NCBI RefSeq assembly: GCF_045310525.1
Contig: NZ_JBJHZY010000002.1
Span: 310,001-374,000 of the forward strand
Source of the DNA: Clostridium_AT radicumherbarum
GTDB lineage: Bacteria; Bacillota; Clostridia; Clostridiales; Clostridiaceae
DNA length: 64,000 bases
Reading direction: 5' to 3'
Each line of letters starts with the position of its first letter. The stretch's first letter is position 1. The notes beneath the pieces were generated by a model, which was given only the letters and a program-made list of their open reading frames with translations, did no database searches and was not told where the DNA came from. Below are positions 7,818-15,837 of the stretch, piece by piece. Position numbers and translations under genes: made by a program.

Positions 7818-9134
7818 TTAGTTAAAGATATGTTGATTTACTATTGCTTCAAGCATCTCTTGTCTTCCTGATTTATTTACAATGCTTGGATTATTTAATG
7901 CGTAAGTTTCTAAAGCTTCAAAATCAACCTTATCTTCAACTATAGCTTTTCCAATTCCTTCTGTAAAGCTTTTATATCTCTCTGCTACAAAGTTCTCCAA
8001 TTCCTTGCTTTCAAGTAACCCATGTGCAACTTTTAACCCCTTAGCAAGAGTATCCATACCTGCAATATAAGCAAGGAACAAGTCCTCCATCTCAAAGGAA
8101 GCTCTTCTAACCTTGGCATCAAAATTAAGTCCTCCTGGAGCTATTCCTCCTGCTTTCAGAACCTCATACATTAGCATAGTGGCATCATAAATATTTGTAG
8201 GAAATTGATCAGTGTCCCAGCCTAAATTGGGGTCTCCTTGATTTATATCAAGGCTTCCAAGTATTCCATTAACTCTAGCTACAGCTACTTCATGCTGGAA
8301 GGTATGTCCTGCAAGTGTAGCATGATTTGCTTCGATGTTAACCTTAAAGTATTTTTCAAGGTCATATTTCTTTAAAAAGGCCATTACTGCTGCAACATCA
8401 AAGTCGTACTGATGTTTTGTTGGTTCCATTGGCTTAGGTTCTATTAAAAATTGACCTGTAAATTCAATTTTTTTTGCATAATCTACTGCCATGTGAAAAA
8501 ATCTAGCTAAATTATTTTGTTCAAGCTCTAAGTCTGTATTTAATAGGGTTTCATAGCCTTCTCTTCCTCCCCAAAATACATAATTTTCTCCACCTAGTTC
8601 TTTAGTTACCTCCAAGGCCTTTTTTACTTGAGCTGCAGCATAAGCAAAGACATCAGCATTACAGGTAGTAGCAGCACCATGAACAAATCTCGGATTTGTA
8701 AACATATTGGCTGTACCCCACAGAAGCTTCTTGTTATATTTTTTCATAAGCTCCTTACAATAGCTCACCATTATATCAAGGTTTTTGTTGGTCTCTGCAA
8801 GATTTTTACCCTCTGGTGCTATGTCTCTATCATGAAAAGCGAAGTAATCTATACCCATTTTATCCATAAATTCAAAAGCCGCTTCCATTCTCATTTTTGC
8901 CTTAGCCATTGGGTCCTCCTCAGCGTTCCAAGGTCTTTCCATGGTCCCGATGCCAAAGGGATCTGCCCCTTCACCAGTTAAGGTATGCCAGTAAGACATA
9001 GTAAATCTTAAATGCTCCTTCATAGTTTTGCCATCAATAACTTTCTCAGGATTGTAATACTTAAAGGCAAAAGGATTCTTAGACTTCTCACCTTCAAATT
9101 TGATCTTTGCTACCTTTTCAAAATACTCACCCAT
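7818..9134 (-). CDS. xylA: xylose isomerase
   Basis: 438 residues, full length for class II xylose isomerases. It converts D-xylose to D-xylulose (and glucose to fructose) using two divalent metals. H101 and D104 lie in YFAFHDRDI; the metal-ligand segments EPKPMEPTKHQYDFD and IEANHATLAGHTF are intact, as is NQGDPNLGWDTD. AAGGAGA precedes the ATG at 9134. First gene of the xyl operon, directly behind a strong promoter with a cre-like site. No xylose transporter gene is present nearby. Confidence 0.97.
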   Translation of the reverse strand: MGEYFEKVAKIKFEGEKSKNPFAFKYYNPEKVIDGKTMKEHLRFTMSYWHTLTGEGADPFGIGTMERPWNAEEDPMAKAKMRMEAAFEFMDKMGIDYFAFHDRDIAPEGKNLAETNKNLDIMVSYCKELMKKYNKKLLWGTANMFTNPRFVHGAATTCNADVFAYAAAQVKKALEVTKELGGENYVFWGGREGYETLLNTDLELEQNNLARFFHMAVDYAKKIEFTGQFLIEPKPMEPTKHQYDFDVAAVMAFLKKYDLEKYFKVNIEANHATLAGHTFQHEVAVARVNGILGSLDINQGDPNLGWDTDQFPTNIYDATMLMYEVLKAGGIAPGGLNFDAKVRRASFEMEDLFLAYIAGMDTLAKGLKVAHGLLESKELENFVAERYKSFTEGIGKAIVEDKVDFEALETYALNNPSIVNKSGRQEMLEAIVNQHIFN

Positions 9135-9162
9135 TATAACCCATCTCCTTATATTAATTATT

Positions 9163-9176
9163 TGTAATCATTTTCA
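9163..9176 (-). promoter_or_regulatory. CcpA cre-like site, xyl operon
   Basis: On the minus strand TGAAAATGATTACA matches the consensus TGWAANCGNTNWCA at all but one informative position. It lies about 7-20 bases downstream of the predicted start point of xylA, the usual roadblock position for catabolite repression. Confidence 0.6.
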
Positions 9177-9189
9177 TTCGTTTACTATT

Positions 9190-9218
9190 ATTTTACTTTT
9201 TTTAAAAAACTTTTTCAA
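9190..9218 (-). promoter_or_regulatory. xylA promoter
   Basis: TTGAAA (9218-9213), exactly 17 bases, TAAAAT (9195-9190). The spacer is an A/T block that may hold the XylR operator, but no clear inverted repeat is visible there. Confidence 0.65.
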
Positions 9219-9276
9219 GTAGTTTTAAAAAGTATTTTAATAACTTTCTAATCTGCTGCTTAAGTCTAAAAAAAGC

Positions 9277-9320
9277 AAAAAAAAAAGTTTTAACCATCCT
9301 ATTCAATAGATGTTTAAAAC
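9277..9320 (-). terminator. intrinsic terminator after infC
   Basis: On the minus strand GTTTTAAACATC...GATGGTTAAAAC is followed by T10. It ends the infC transcript before xylA, so infC has no rpmI or rplT behind it. Confidence 0.85.
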
Positions 9321-9331
9321 CTTCGTTATTT

Positions 9332-9859
9332 TTATTTATTTACTGTCTTTTTATTAGGAGCCATTATCATGGTCATATTGCTTCCTTCTAATTTTGCCGA
9401 CTTCTCAATTATACCGACTTCACCTATTTTAGAAGCAAACAGTTCCATTATTTCAAAACCTACACTGGTATTATTATGTTGTCTTCCTCTAAATCTTATG
9501 GAAACCTTAACTTTATCTTCAGCAGCAAGAAATTTCTTAGCATTATTAGCTTTAATATCTATATCATGTTCCTCGATAGTAGGACTAAGCCTCACTTCTT
9601 TAATGTCAACAACTTTTTGATTCTTTTTTGCTTCCTTTTGTTTTTTAGCCTGCTCATAAAGGAACTTATTATAATCCATTATTCTACATACTGGTGGTTT
9701 AGCATTTGGTGAGATCATGACTAAATCCAAGTCTCTCTCTATTGCCATCCTTAATGCTTCTTTTGTTTTAATAATTTGACTTTCTTCTCCTGTTTCACCA
9801 ACAAGCCTAATCTCAACTTCTCTAATACCCTCATTAATGTTTAAATCTTTATTAATAAT
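9332..9859 (-). CDS. infC: translation initiation factor IF-3, ATT start
   Basis: 175 residues. IF-3 binds the 30S subunit and proofreads start codons and initiator tRNA. An ATG-only reading would begin at 9748 and lose the N-terminal domain. The frame extends without stop to ATT ATT AAT AAA GAT, giving MINKDLNINEGIRE, which aligns with the known IF-3 N terminus. GGAGG lies six bases before the first ATT (9859). The rare ATT start is the classical autoregulatory device of infC. ISPNAKPPVCRIMDYNKF and the C-terminal KLEGSNMTMIMAP are conserved. The usual partners rpmI and rplT are absent, and the RGRQHNNTSVG segment looks divergent, so it may be a second IF-3. Confidence 0.93.
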   Translation of the reverse strand: MINKDLNINEGIREVEIRLVGETGEESQIIKTKEALRMAIERDLDLVMISPNAKPPVCRIMDYNKFLYEQAKKQKEAKKNQKVVDIKEVRLSPTIEEHDIDIKANNAKKFLAAEDKVKVSIRFRGRQHNNTSVGFEIMELFASKIGEVGIIEKSAKLEGSNMTMIMAPNKKTVNK

Positions 9860-10065
9860 TAAACACCTCCAAATTTTTTGTATATATTAATATTTTATTT
9901 ATAATCCTTAATTATGTTATTATTATAACCAAAAATTACAATTAAATATTTCTTTTTCTTGATTTTAATCATTTTAGTATACTGTATTTCTAAATAAATA
10001 GCAAGTCCTTGTGCTTTATTACCAGAAAAGTATAACTCTTTCAATAGTATAATAGCTTTTTCATA

Positions 10066-10563
10066 TTACCTTTTGGATCTATAAGTCATTCCATTAACTA
10101 TATCTAAATGTGCCTGAGAGACTGAAGGACACACTGTACATATTGTATCTATAATATAGTCAATATTCCCATCTTCTATAACCTTTGCAGCAATTTCATC
10201 AACCTCTATTTTCTCACTGTTCAAGGCCTTGAATATAGTATCTACTATTGGAGCCTGAACAGCATCAATACTTTCTAAGCACCCCTCTGAAAAGTATACT
10301 ACCCCTTCATGAATAACTAACTGTCCATAAACATATTCTTTATTCATTATCTTTGTTTCAGTTCCAGAAGTAACGGCACATTCGTGGGTGGTATGTTCGA
10401 TATGTTTTAAATTAAACCTATCGTTATTTTCTTTTCTCGTTAAAACACATCTTTCACCAAGCTCTAGCAGCCTAGCTTTTAAATGCTCTGAAAAATTGTC
10501 TCCAAACTCAGCTATAAATTGTTTCATTGATAATGTTTTTTTCATATTATAAATTCTTCTCAT
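10066..10563 (-). CDS. conserved-looking protein of unknown function
   Basis: 165 residues, cytoplasmic, no membrane segment. I do not recognise a family. The N-terminal half is basic and helical (MKQFIAEFGDNFSEHLKARLLELG); a beta-rich middle includes YVYGQLVIHEGVVYFSEGC; the C terminus has CTVCPSVSQAHLDIVNGM with a CxxC-like pair. AAAGGAGG is ideally placed before the ATG at 10563, supporting expression. It lies between csp and infC, downstream of the csp terminator, so it is probably its own unit. Confidence 0.65.
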   Translation of the reverse strand: MRRIYNMKKTLSMKQFIAEFGDNFSEHLKARLLELGERCVLTRKENNDRFNLKHIEHTTHECAVTSGTETKIMNKEYVYGQLVIHEGVVYFSEGCLESIDAVQAPIVDTIFKALNSEKIEVDEIAAKVIEDGNIDYIIDTICTVCPSVSQAHLDIVNGMTYRSKR

Positions 10564-10636
10564 AAAAATCCTCCTTTCACTGGTAAGCAGGCAGCTAAAA
10601 TCACTGACAGCCTTATGTGTTTAGTTTTATATACGA

Positions 10637-10660
10637 TAAAAAACCACCTAAAAAGGTGGT
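10637..10660 (-). terminator. intrinsic terminator after the cold-shock gene
   Basis: On the minus strand ACCACCT-TTTT-AGGTGGT followed by TTTTTT. Confidence 0.88.
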
Positions 10661-10694
10661 CTGAATTCAAGCTATCTATATAAAAAGATAAATA

Positions 10695-10898
10695 TTATAA
10701 TTTTATAACGTTTGAAGCTTGTGGTCCTCTTGCGCCTTCTTCAACATCAAATTGAACTTTTTCGCCTTCTTCTAGATTTTTTCTAGCAGAATCATCTTGA
10801 ATTGCACTGAAGTGAACGAATACATCTTTTTCACCTTCAACTGAAATAAATCCATAACCTTTTTCTGAATTAAACCATTTAACTGTACCAGTTTTCAT
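10695..10898 (-). CDS. CspA-family cold-shock protein
   Basis: 67-residue single OB-fold RNA chaperone. The start MKTGTVKWFNSEKGYGFI contains RNP1 (KGYGFI), followed by RNP2 DVFVHFSAI; both nucleic-acid-binding motifs are intact. It melts mRNA structure during cold shock or growth transitions. Monocistronic, with a leader of about 90 bases upstream (10899-10990) and a strong terminator. Which csp paralogue this is cannot be decided from sequence alone. Confidence 0.96.
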   Translation of the reverse strand: MKTGTVKWFNSEKGYGFISVEGEKDVFVHFSAIQDDSARKNLEEGEKVQFDVEEGARGPQASNVIKL

Positions 10899-11013
10899 AT
10901 ATAGTCCTCCTAAGGCAGAACACCTTATTCTTGATAAATCTAAAATTTTATATCAACAGTGTTTCACTACCAATTTTTAATTATACCATTTTAAATTTAA
11001 AATGCAAGCCTTT

Positions 11014-11577
11014 TTAAAAACTTCGACTTCCAGGTTTAACGTACTCCTTTCCTTCTTTGCAAAGGGGACAAGCTTCTTTCTCATAGGCCTTAATATTTAA
11101 CTTTACAGCACTAAAAATTGGAAGTGGTGCTGCTGAAACACTTCTATCTGCTATGCAAGCAATTCCCACAACTTCTCCACCATATTGCTTAATTAATTCA
11201 GCCACTTCCATGGAGGACTTAGCCGTGGTTACAACATCCTCAGCAATTAGTATCTTTTCACCTGCTGCTATTTCAAAGCCTCTTCTGAGCTGCATAATCC
11301 CATCCACTCTTTCAGTGAATACAGCTGGCTTTCCAAGCTGCCTGCCTAGTTCATAGGCAACTATTATTCCTCCCATAGCTGGTCCAACAACTAAATCAAA
11401 TTCTATACCTTTTAGTTTTTCAGCTACTGATTTTAAAACCTCTTCTGCTTTATCTGGATACATAAGCAGCTTTGCACACTGACAATATTTATCACTATGT
11501 TTTCCTGAGGACAATAGAAAATGTCCTTCAAGTAATGCACCTGTTTCAGTTAATATATCAATAATTTTATTTTCCAA
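11014..11577 (-). CDS. pyrE: orotate phosphoribosyltransferase
   Basis: 187 residues; transfers ribose-5-phosphate from PRPP to orotate, giving OMP. The PRPP-binding loop reads ILIAEDVVTTAKSS and the substrate segment FLLSSGKHSDKYCQ is present. The start is TTG at 11577, preceded by AAGGAGG six bases away; an ATG 27 bases further upstream would place the ribosome binding site inside the gene. Last gene of pyrBICFKDE, separated from pyrD by a spacer with two hairpins. Confidence 0.94.
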   Translation of the reverse strand: MENKIIDILTETGALLEGHFLLSSGKHSDKYCQCAKLLMYPDKAEEVLKSVAEKLKGIEFDLVVGPAMGGIIVAYELGRQLGKPAVFTERVDGIMQLRRGFEIAAGEKILIAEDVVTTAKSSMEVAELIKQYGGEVVGIACIADRSVSAAPLPIFSAVKLNIKAYEKEACPLCKEGKEYVKPGSRSF

Positions 11578-11605
11578 AATAATTCCTCCTTTTAGTCGGA
11601 ACACG

Positions 11606-11669
11606 GGGTAATTTAACCTCGTTCGCTCCGCTCACAAATTACCCGTCAAAGTCCATTTAGGACTTTGAC
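11606..11669. repeat. twin-hairpin element between pyrD and pyrE
   Basis: Two adjacent inverted repeats: GTCAAAGTCC-ATTTA-GGACTTTGAC (11645-11669, perfect 10-bp stem) and GGGTAATTT (11606-11614) with AAATTACCC (11636-11644). The loop of the second contains GTTCGCTCCGCTCAC, much richer in GC than the flanks. The make-up resembles a repetitive extragenic element inserted in the operon. Confidence 0.6.
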
Positions 11670-11672
11670 CTC

Positions 11673-12569
11673 CTAAATTATCCCTCTAATTTCAGATAAA
11701 TTCTTGATTCCTTGTGATTCCATAAATTCTCTTAAATCTTCAATAATTTCTAAGCCCGCATTAGGTTTAATAAAATTAACCGTCCCTATTTGCACTGCTG
11801 TGGCTCCAGCCATTATAAATTCAATTGCATTCTTATAATTCATAATTCCGCCAATTCCTACTATTGGAATATCAACTGCTCTTCGCACCTCATAAACCAT
11901 TCTTAAAGCTATAGGTTTAACTGCTGCTCCTGAAAGTCCTGCAAAAACATTATCAAAAACTGGTTTTCTTTTATTTATATCTATTGCCATTCCCTTTAAA
12001 GTATTTATTAAGGAAAGTGCATCTGCACCAGCCTCACAGCAGCTATAGGCCATTTCCACAATATCTTCAGCATTTGGTGATAGCTTTACCATAAGCGGCT
12101 TTTTGCAAACTGACTTTACTTCTTTTACAATAGAATAAGCTATATCTGATTTTATGCCAAATGCCATTCCTCCGCATTTCACATTTGGACATGATATATT
12201 AAGCTCAAGCATATCAATATTAGTGTTATTTAATTTCTCTGCAGCCGCTAAATATTCTTCTAAGGATGCACCGCCTACATTTGCAATTATCTTCGTATTA
12301 TACTTCTCCATCTTAGGAAGCTCATATTCTATGAAATGATCCACACCTGGATTTTGAAGTCCAACGCTGTTTAGCATGCCTGAGCTTGTTTCATATACCC
12401 TTCTTCCACTGTTACCTTCTCTTTTATACAGAGTTAAACCCTTTGTACAAATGCCTCCAAGCTCTCCTACATTATAAAGCTCATTAAATTCTTCTCCAAA
12501 GCCAAAAGTTCCTGAAGCTGCAATTATTGGATTTTTAAAATCTAGTCCACAAAAGTTCACCTCAAGCAT
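11673..12569 (-). CDS. pyrD: dihydroorotate dehydrogenase B, catalytic (PyrDB) subunit
   Basis: 298 residues, FMN TIM barrel oxidising dihydroorotate to orotate. NPIIAASGTFGFG near the N terminus, LELNISCPNVKCGG with the catalytic cysteine of class 1B enzymes, and IVGIGGIMN with TAVQIGT at the phosphate-binding end are all visible. It overlaps the start of its partner's stop region: the ATG at 12569 lies within pyrK, giving an 8-base overlap and likely translational coupling. It works with PyrK and uses NAD+. Confidence 0.96.
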   Translation of the reverse strand: MLEVNFCGLDFKNPIIAASGTFGFGEEFNELYNVGELGGICTKGLTLYKREGNSGRRVYETSSGMLNSVGLQNPGVDHFIEYELPKMEKYNTKIIANVGGASLEEYLAAAEKLNNTNIDMLELNISCPNVKCGGMAFGIKSDIAYSIVKEVKSVCKKPLMVKLSPNAEDIVEMAYSCCEAGADALSLINTLKGMAIDINKRKPVFDNVFAGLSGAAVKPIALRMVYEVRRAVDIPIVGIGGIMNYKNAIEFIMAGATAVQIGTVNFIKPNAGLEIIEDLREFMESQGIKNLSEIRGII

Positions 12570-13302
12570 TAAGCATCAAATCCTCTCCTAAAAATACAGG
12601 TCCTTCCTTGCAGGTTCTCTTATTACCATATATTGTACTGCAGGTACATACAAGGCAAGCTCCAAGGCCGCAAGCCATAAATCTTTCCATTGAAACATAA
12701 ATTGGTACCTTATGCATTTTGCATGACTTTATAAGCTTTAGCATCATAGGTTCAGGTCCGCAGGACAGTACTACGTCATATTTTGAAGCATCAAACATTT
12801 CAGTTACATATCCCTTATGTCCTATTCTCCCGCTTTCAGTTGCAATATAAATCTTGTTAGCAAAGGACTCCAAACCTTGAATACCGTAAATATCATTTCT
12901 AAAGCCGCAATATAAATCTATTTCACAATTATAAAGGCTCTTTACAAGCAGCTTCATAGGAGCTATCCCCATTCCTCCTGTTACTATTGCAATTCTGCCA
13001 CTAATTTTATCTATGTCAAAGCCATTACCCAAAGGGCCTAAAAGCTGTATACTATCATCTTCTTGAAGCTTACTCAGCACTTTTGTACCTTTTCCCTTAG
13101 CTTCATATAAAAAATAAATCCCTTTTTCATTAACCTCGTGTATGCTAATGGGCCTTGGAAGGAGGGTCTCCCCTTCTAAGACGCTTAGCATATAAAACTG
13201 TCCTGGTTTTACTTTATAATCCCCTTCAATATTAAGCAGAAACATCCCACTTGATACCTCAACATTACTAAGCACTTTGCCTGTTGTATATTTTAAACCC
13301 AT
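12562..13302 (-). CDS. pyrK: dihydroorotate dehydrogenase B, electron-transfer subunit
   Basis: 246 residues; ferredoxin-reductase-like protein carrying FAD and a 2Fe-2S cluster that passes electrons from PyrD to NAD+. The FAD motif LLPRPISIHEV and the NAD-binding IAIVTGGMGIAPM are present. The C-terminal cysteines GLGACLVCTC and CKEGPVF ligate the cluster. AAGGAGAG precedes the ATG at 13302, which lies inside pyrF (35-base overlap). Confidence 0.95.
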   Translation of the reverse strand: MGLKYTTGKVLSNVEVSSGMFLLNIEGDYKVKPGQFYMLSVLEGETLLPRPISIHEVNEKGIYFLYEAKGKGTKVLSKLQEDDSIQLLGPLGNGFDIDKISGRIAIVTGGMGIAPMKLLVKSLYNCEIDLYCGFRNDIYGIQGLESFANKIYIATESGRIGHKGYVTEMFDASKYDVVLSCGPEPMMLKLIKSCKMHKVPIYVSMERFMACGLGACLVCTCSTIYGNKRTCKEGPVFLGEDLMLNA

Positions 13303-14149
13303 CTATCTCTCTCCTTATTTTTAAGGCTTCCTCTCTTGCACATAGGTCAAAATCTAGTTCTCTTCCTTCCTGATTCTTATAGGCTAGTAATATACCTCTT
13401 GAAGAATTTACAATACCTCCATTGCCATTTTTTAAATAAGGTGCCACATCCTTTGCGCTTCCCCCTTGCGCCCCATAGCCTGGAATTAGAAAAAACATAT
13501 TATGAAACTTTTCTCTTAGCTCTCTTGCTTCTTCTATATGTGTACATCCAACAACAGCGCCAATGTTACTGTAACCACATTGTCCTACATATCCATCAGC
13601 CATAGTTTTTATTTTATCCCCCACAATTTCATAAACCTTATTTCCATGCTCATTTTCAATATATTGAAGATCATAAGCTCCTGAGTTAGAGGTCCTCATA
13701 AGTGGAAAAACTCCTTTTTCTCCACTGCTTACATAGGATAAATAAGGTTCTATACTATCCATTCCCATATATGGATTCAAAGTTACAAAATCACACTGAA
13801 AGTCTCCTTCAAAGTGAGCCTTAGCATACATCCTTGCAGTGGCAGCAATATCTCCCCTTTTTATATCTCCAATTGAAATTCCACCTATACTTTTTATATA
13901 TTCAAGGGTTCTTTGATAAACCTTAAGTCCCATTATTCCCATTGCTTCGTAATAAGCTATCTGCAGCTTATAGCATGCTGCTGTATCAAATGTAGCATCT
14001 ATGATAAATTGATTGTACCTAAATATTGCATGCTCTAAAAAACTATATTTATTCAAGAATTCTTTAGGTATATACTCTACTGCAGTGTCTAGCCCGATGC
14101 AAACAGGGCCTCTTTTTTCTACGCTTTCATACAGTCTATCTATTATCAT
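13268..14149 (-). CDS. pyrF: orotidine-5'-phosphate decarboxylase, type 2
   Basis: 293 residues, the longer type 2 family. Decarboxylates OMP to UMP. PVCIGLDTAVEYIPKEF opens the barrel; the catalytic lysine lies in GDIKRGDIAATA; FLIPGYGAQGGSAKD and GIVNSSRGIL form the phosphate site. Start at 14149 after AAAGGATGG. Its 3' end overlaps pyrK by 35 bases, longer than the other operon junctions. Confidence 0.95.
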   Translation of the reverse strand: MIIDRLYESVEKRGPVCIGLDTAVEYIPKEFLNKYSFLEHAIFRYNQFIIDATFDTAACYKLQIAYYEAMGIMGLKVYQRTLEYIKSIGGISIGDIKRGDIAATARMYAKAHFEGDFQCDFVTLNPYMGMDSIEPYLSYVSSGEKGVFPLMRTSNSGAYDLQYIENEHGNKVYEIVGDKIKTMADGYVGQCGYSNIGAVVGCTHIEEARELREKFHNMFFLIPGYGAQGGSAKDVAPYLKNGNGGIVNSSRGILLAYKNQEGRELDFDLCAREEALKIRREIDGFKIYNRQSA

Positions 14150-14168
14150 TTTAAAACCATCCTTTCAC

Positions 14169-15353
14169 TTATTTACTATAAACAACCTTTCCGCCCTTAA
14201 TGGTACTGGTTATAACTCCCGTAAGAACTTTTCCATTAAAAGGAGTGTTTTTTCCCTTTGAAACGAAGTCTTCTTTTTCTACCTTATAGCTTTGGTTAAT
14301 ATCAACAAGTACTAAATCAGCCTCACAGCCTATCTTTATTTCACCCTTATTCCTATTAAGAAGCTTGGCTGGATTTCTTGACATAAGCTCTGATAATTTA
14401 TTAAGGGAAATATGTCCTTCAGCTACAAGCTTTGTATAGCACACAGAGAAGGCTGTTTCCAAACCAGATATGCCATTTGCTCCCTTCTTTTTATCTTCAG
14501 AGCTGTGAGGTGCATGGTCAGTAGCAATAGCATCTACATATCCTTCTTTAATTGCCTTTATTAGATAATTAATGTCCTCATCTTCTCTAAGGGGTGGATT
14601 TACCTTATATTCTGCATCCTTTGTTAAAGCTAAGTGATGAGGAGTAACCTCACAGGTTAACTTTACTCCATCCTGCTTTGCCTTTATTACATATTCCATT
14701 GCTTCCTTTGTGCTGACATGAGCTATATGAAGTCTGCAGCCTGTATATTTTGCTAAGGTAATGTCTCTCCAGGTCATGGTATTTTCTGCAAGCCTAGTGT
14801 CTATTTTAGTTAATTCTTCACTTTCAGCATGAGTTATTACAATTAGATCCTTCTCTTTTGCCTTTATCATGGCCTGAAGCATTAATTTGCTGTTTGCCAC
14901 ACCCTTGCCATCATCTGAAAGCATTTTGACTTCATCGCTTAGTCTGTCTAAATGACTTATGTCCGAACCCTTAAGATCCTTAGTTACAGAAGCACTTTGA
15001 TGTATGTCTATAAGCCTTATTGCCCTGGCTTTTTCCAGCACATAATTTACAGTTTCCATTTCACTACAGACAGGCACTGTATTTGCCATAAGGTTAATCG
15101 TAGTGTATCCTCCTCTAACAGCTGCTAGACTTCCTGAATGTATATCCTCCTTGTAGGTTTGACCAGGATCCCTGAAGTGGCTGTGCAAGTCTGTAAAGGC
15201 TGGCATTAGAATCAAGCCTTCTCCATCTATAGTTTCGCATTTTTTATTAAGCTCTAAGCCTATTTCCTGTATAACCCCAAAATTTATATATATATCCCCC
15301 TTAAAATCCTGACTCCAATCTACTATTCTTGCATTTTTAATTAAAAGCTCCAT
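14169..15353 (-). CDS. pyrC: dihydroorotase
   Basis: 394 residues, class I amidohydrolase cyclising carbamoyl-aspartate to dihydroorotate. Zinc motif DLHSHFRDPGQTYKEDI, the histidine segments VITHAES and LHIAHVST, and the catalytic aspartate in IATDHAPHSSEDK are intact, so this is an active enzyme and not the pseudo-dihydroorotase found beside some PyrB proteins. AAGGAGGT precedes the ATG at 15353. A 60-base spacer separates it from pyrI. Confidence 0.95.
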   Translation of the reverse strand: MELLIKNARIVDWSQDFKGDIYINFGVIQEIGLELNKKCETIDGEGLILMPAFTDLHSHFRDPGQTYKEDIHSGSLAAVRGGYTTINLMANTVPVCSEMETVNYVLEKARAIRLIDIHQSASVTKDLKGSDISHLDRLSDEVKMLSDDGKGVANSKLMLQAMIKAKEKDLIVITHAESEELTKIDTRLAENTMTWRDITLAKYTGCRLHIAHVSTKEAMEYVIKAKQDGVKLTCEVTPHHLALTKDAEYKVNPPLREDEDINYLIKAIKEGYVDAIATDHAPHSSEDKKKGANGISGLETAFSVCYTKLVAEGHISLNKLSELMSRNPAKLLNRNKGEIKIGCEADLVLVDINQSYKVEKEDFVSKGKNTPFNGKVLTGVITSTIKGGKVVYSK

Positions 15354-15413
15354 TCTCTAGACCTCCTTGTATTCCTCTGAAATGGGCTCACCTCTCATTG
15401 GCTAGGTTATCAG

Positions 15414-15836
15414 TTATGCTGTATGCACTTCATCACAATACTCACATCTATACTCACCTTTTTCCCTATCTACAAGGTAAAAGCTTTGAGAAATATTGAG
15501 TTCAGTATTGGTTATACATCTGGGATTTTTACACTTTATTACTTCCTGTACCTTTTCAGGGAGCTCAAGCTTAAATTTTTTCGTAATAACTTCATTTTCT
15601 ATTATGTCTACAGTTACATTTGGACAAATAAGTCCAAGCACCCGTATGTCAATATCAATTGCATTTTCTATTTTAATAATATCTTTTTTAACACATTTTT
15701 CACTTTCAGCATTCATTATTAGCGCTACAGTAAAATCTGCATTATCAAGTCCTAAATAATTAAATATCTTAATTCCAAAACCTGCTTTTATGTGGTCAAT
15801 TACAATTCCGTTTTTTATACTATTTATAGTTAACAT
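15414..15836 (-). CDS. pyrI: aspartate carbamoyltransferase regulatory chain
   Basis: 140 residues. Binds ATP, CTP or UTP and transmits allosteric signals to PyrB trimers. The N-terminal nucleotide domain begins LTINSIKNGIVIDHI; the C-terminal zinc domain carries CKNPRCITNTE and CEYCDE. Its presence means a class B, allosteric ATCase, as in many clostridia but not Bacillus. One base separates the pyrB stop from its ATG, and the GGGGGTG ribosome binding site lies within the end of pyrB. Confidence 0.95.
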   Translation of the reverse strand: MLTINSIKNGIVIDHIKAGFGIKIFNYLGLDNADFTVALIMNAESEKCVKKDIIKIENAIDIDIRVLGLICPNVTVDIIENEVITKKFKLELPEKVQEVIKCKNPRCITNTELNISQSFYLVDREKGEYRCEYCDEVHTA

Positions 15837-15837
15837 A

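Noticed and set aside
9200..9222. A/T block upstream of xylA as XylR palindrome
   Set aside because: It is a mirror repeat rather than an inverted repeat, so no dyad operator can be claimed.
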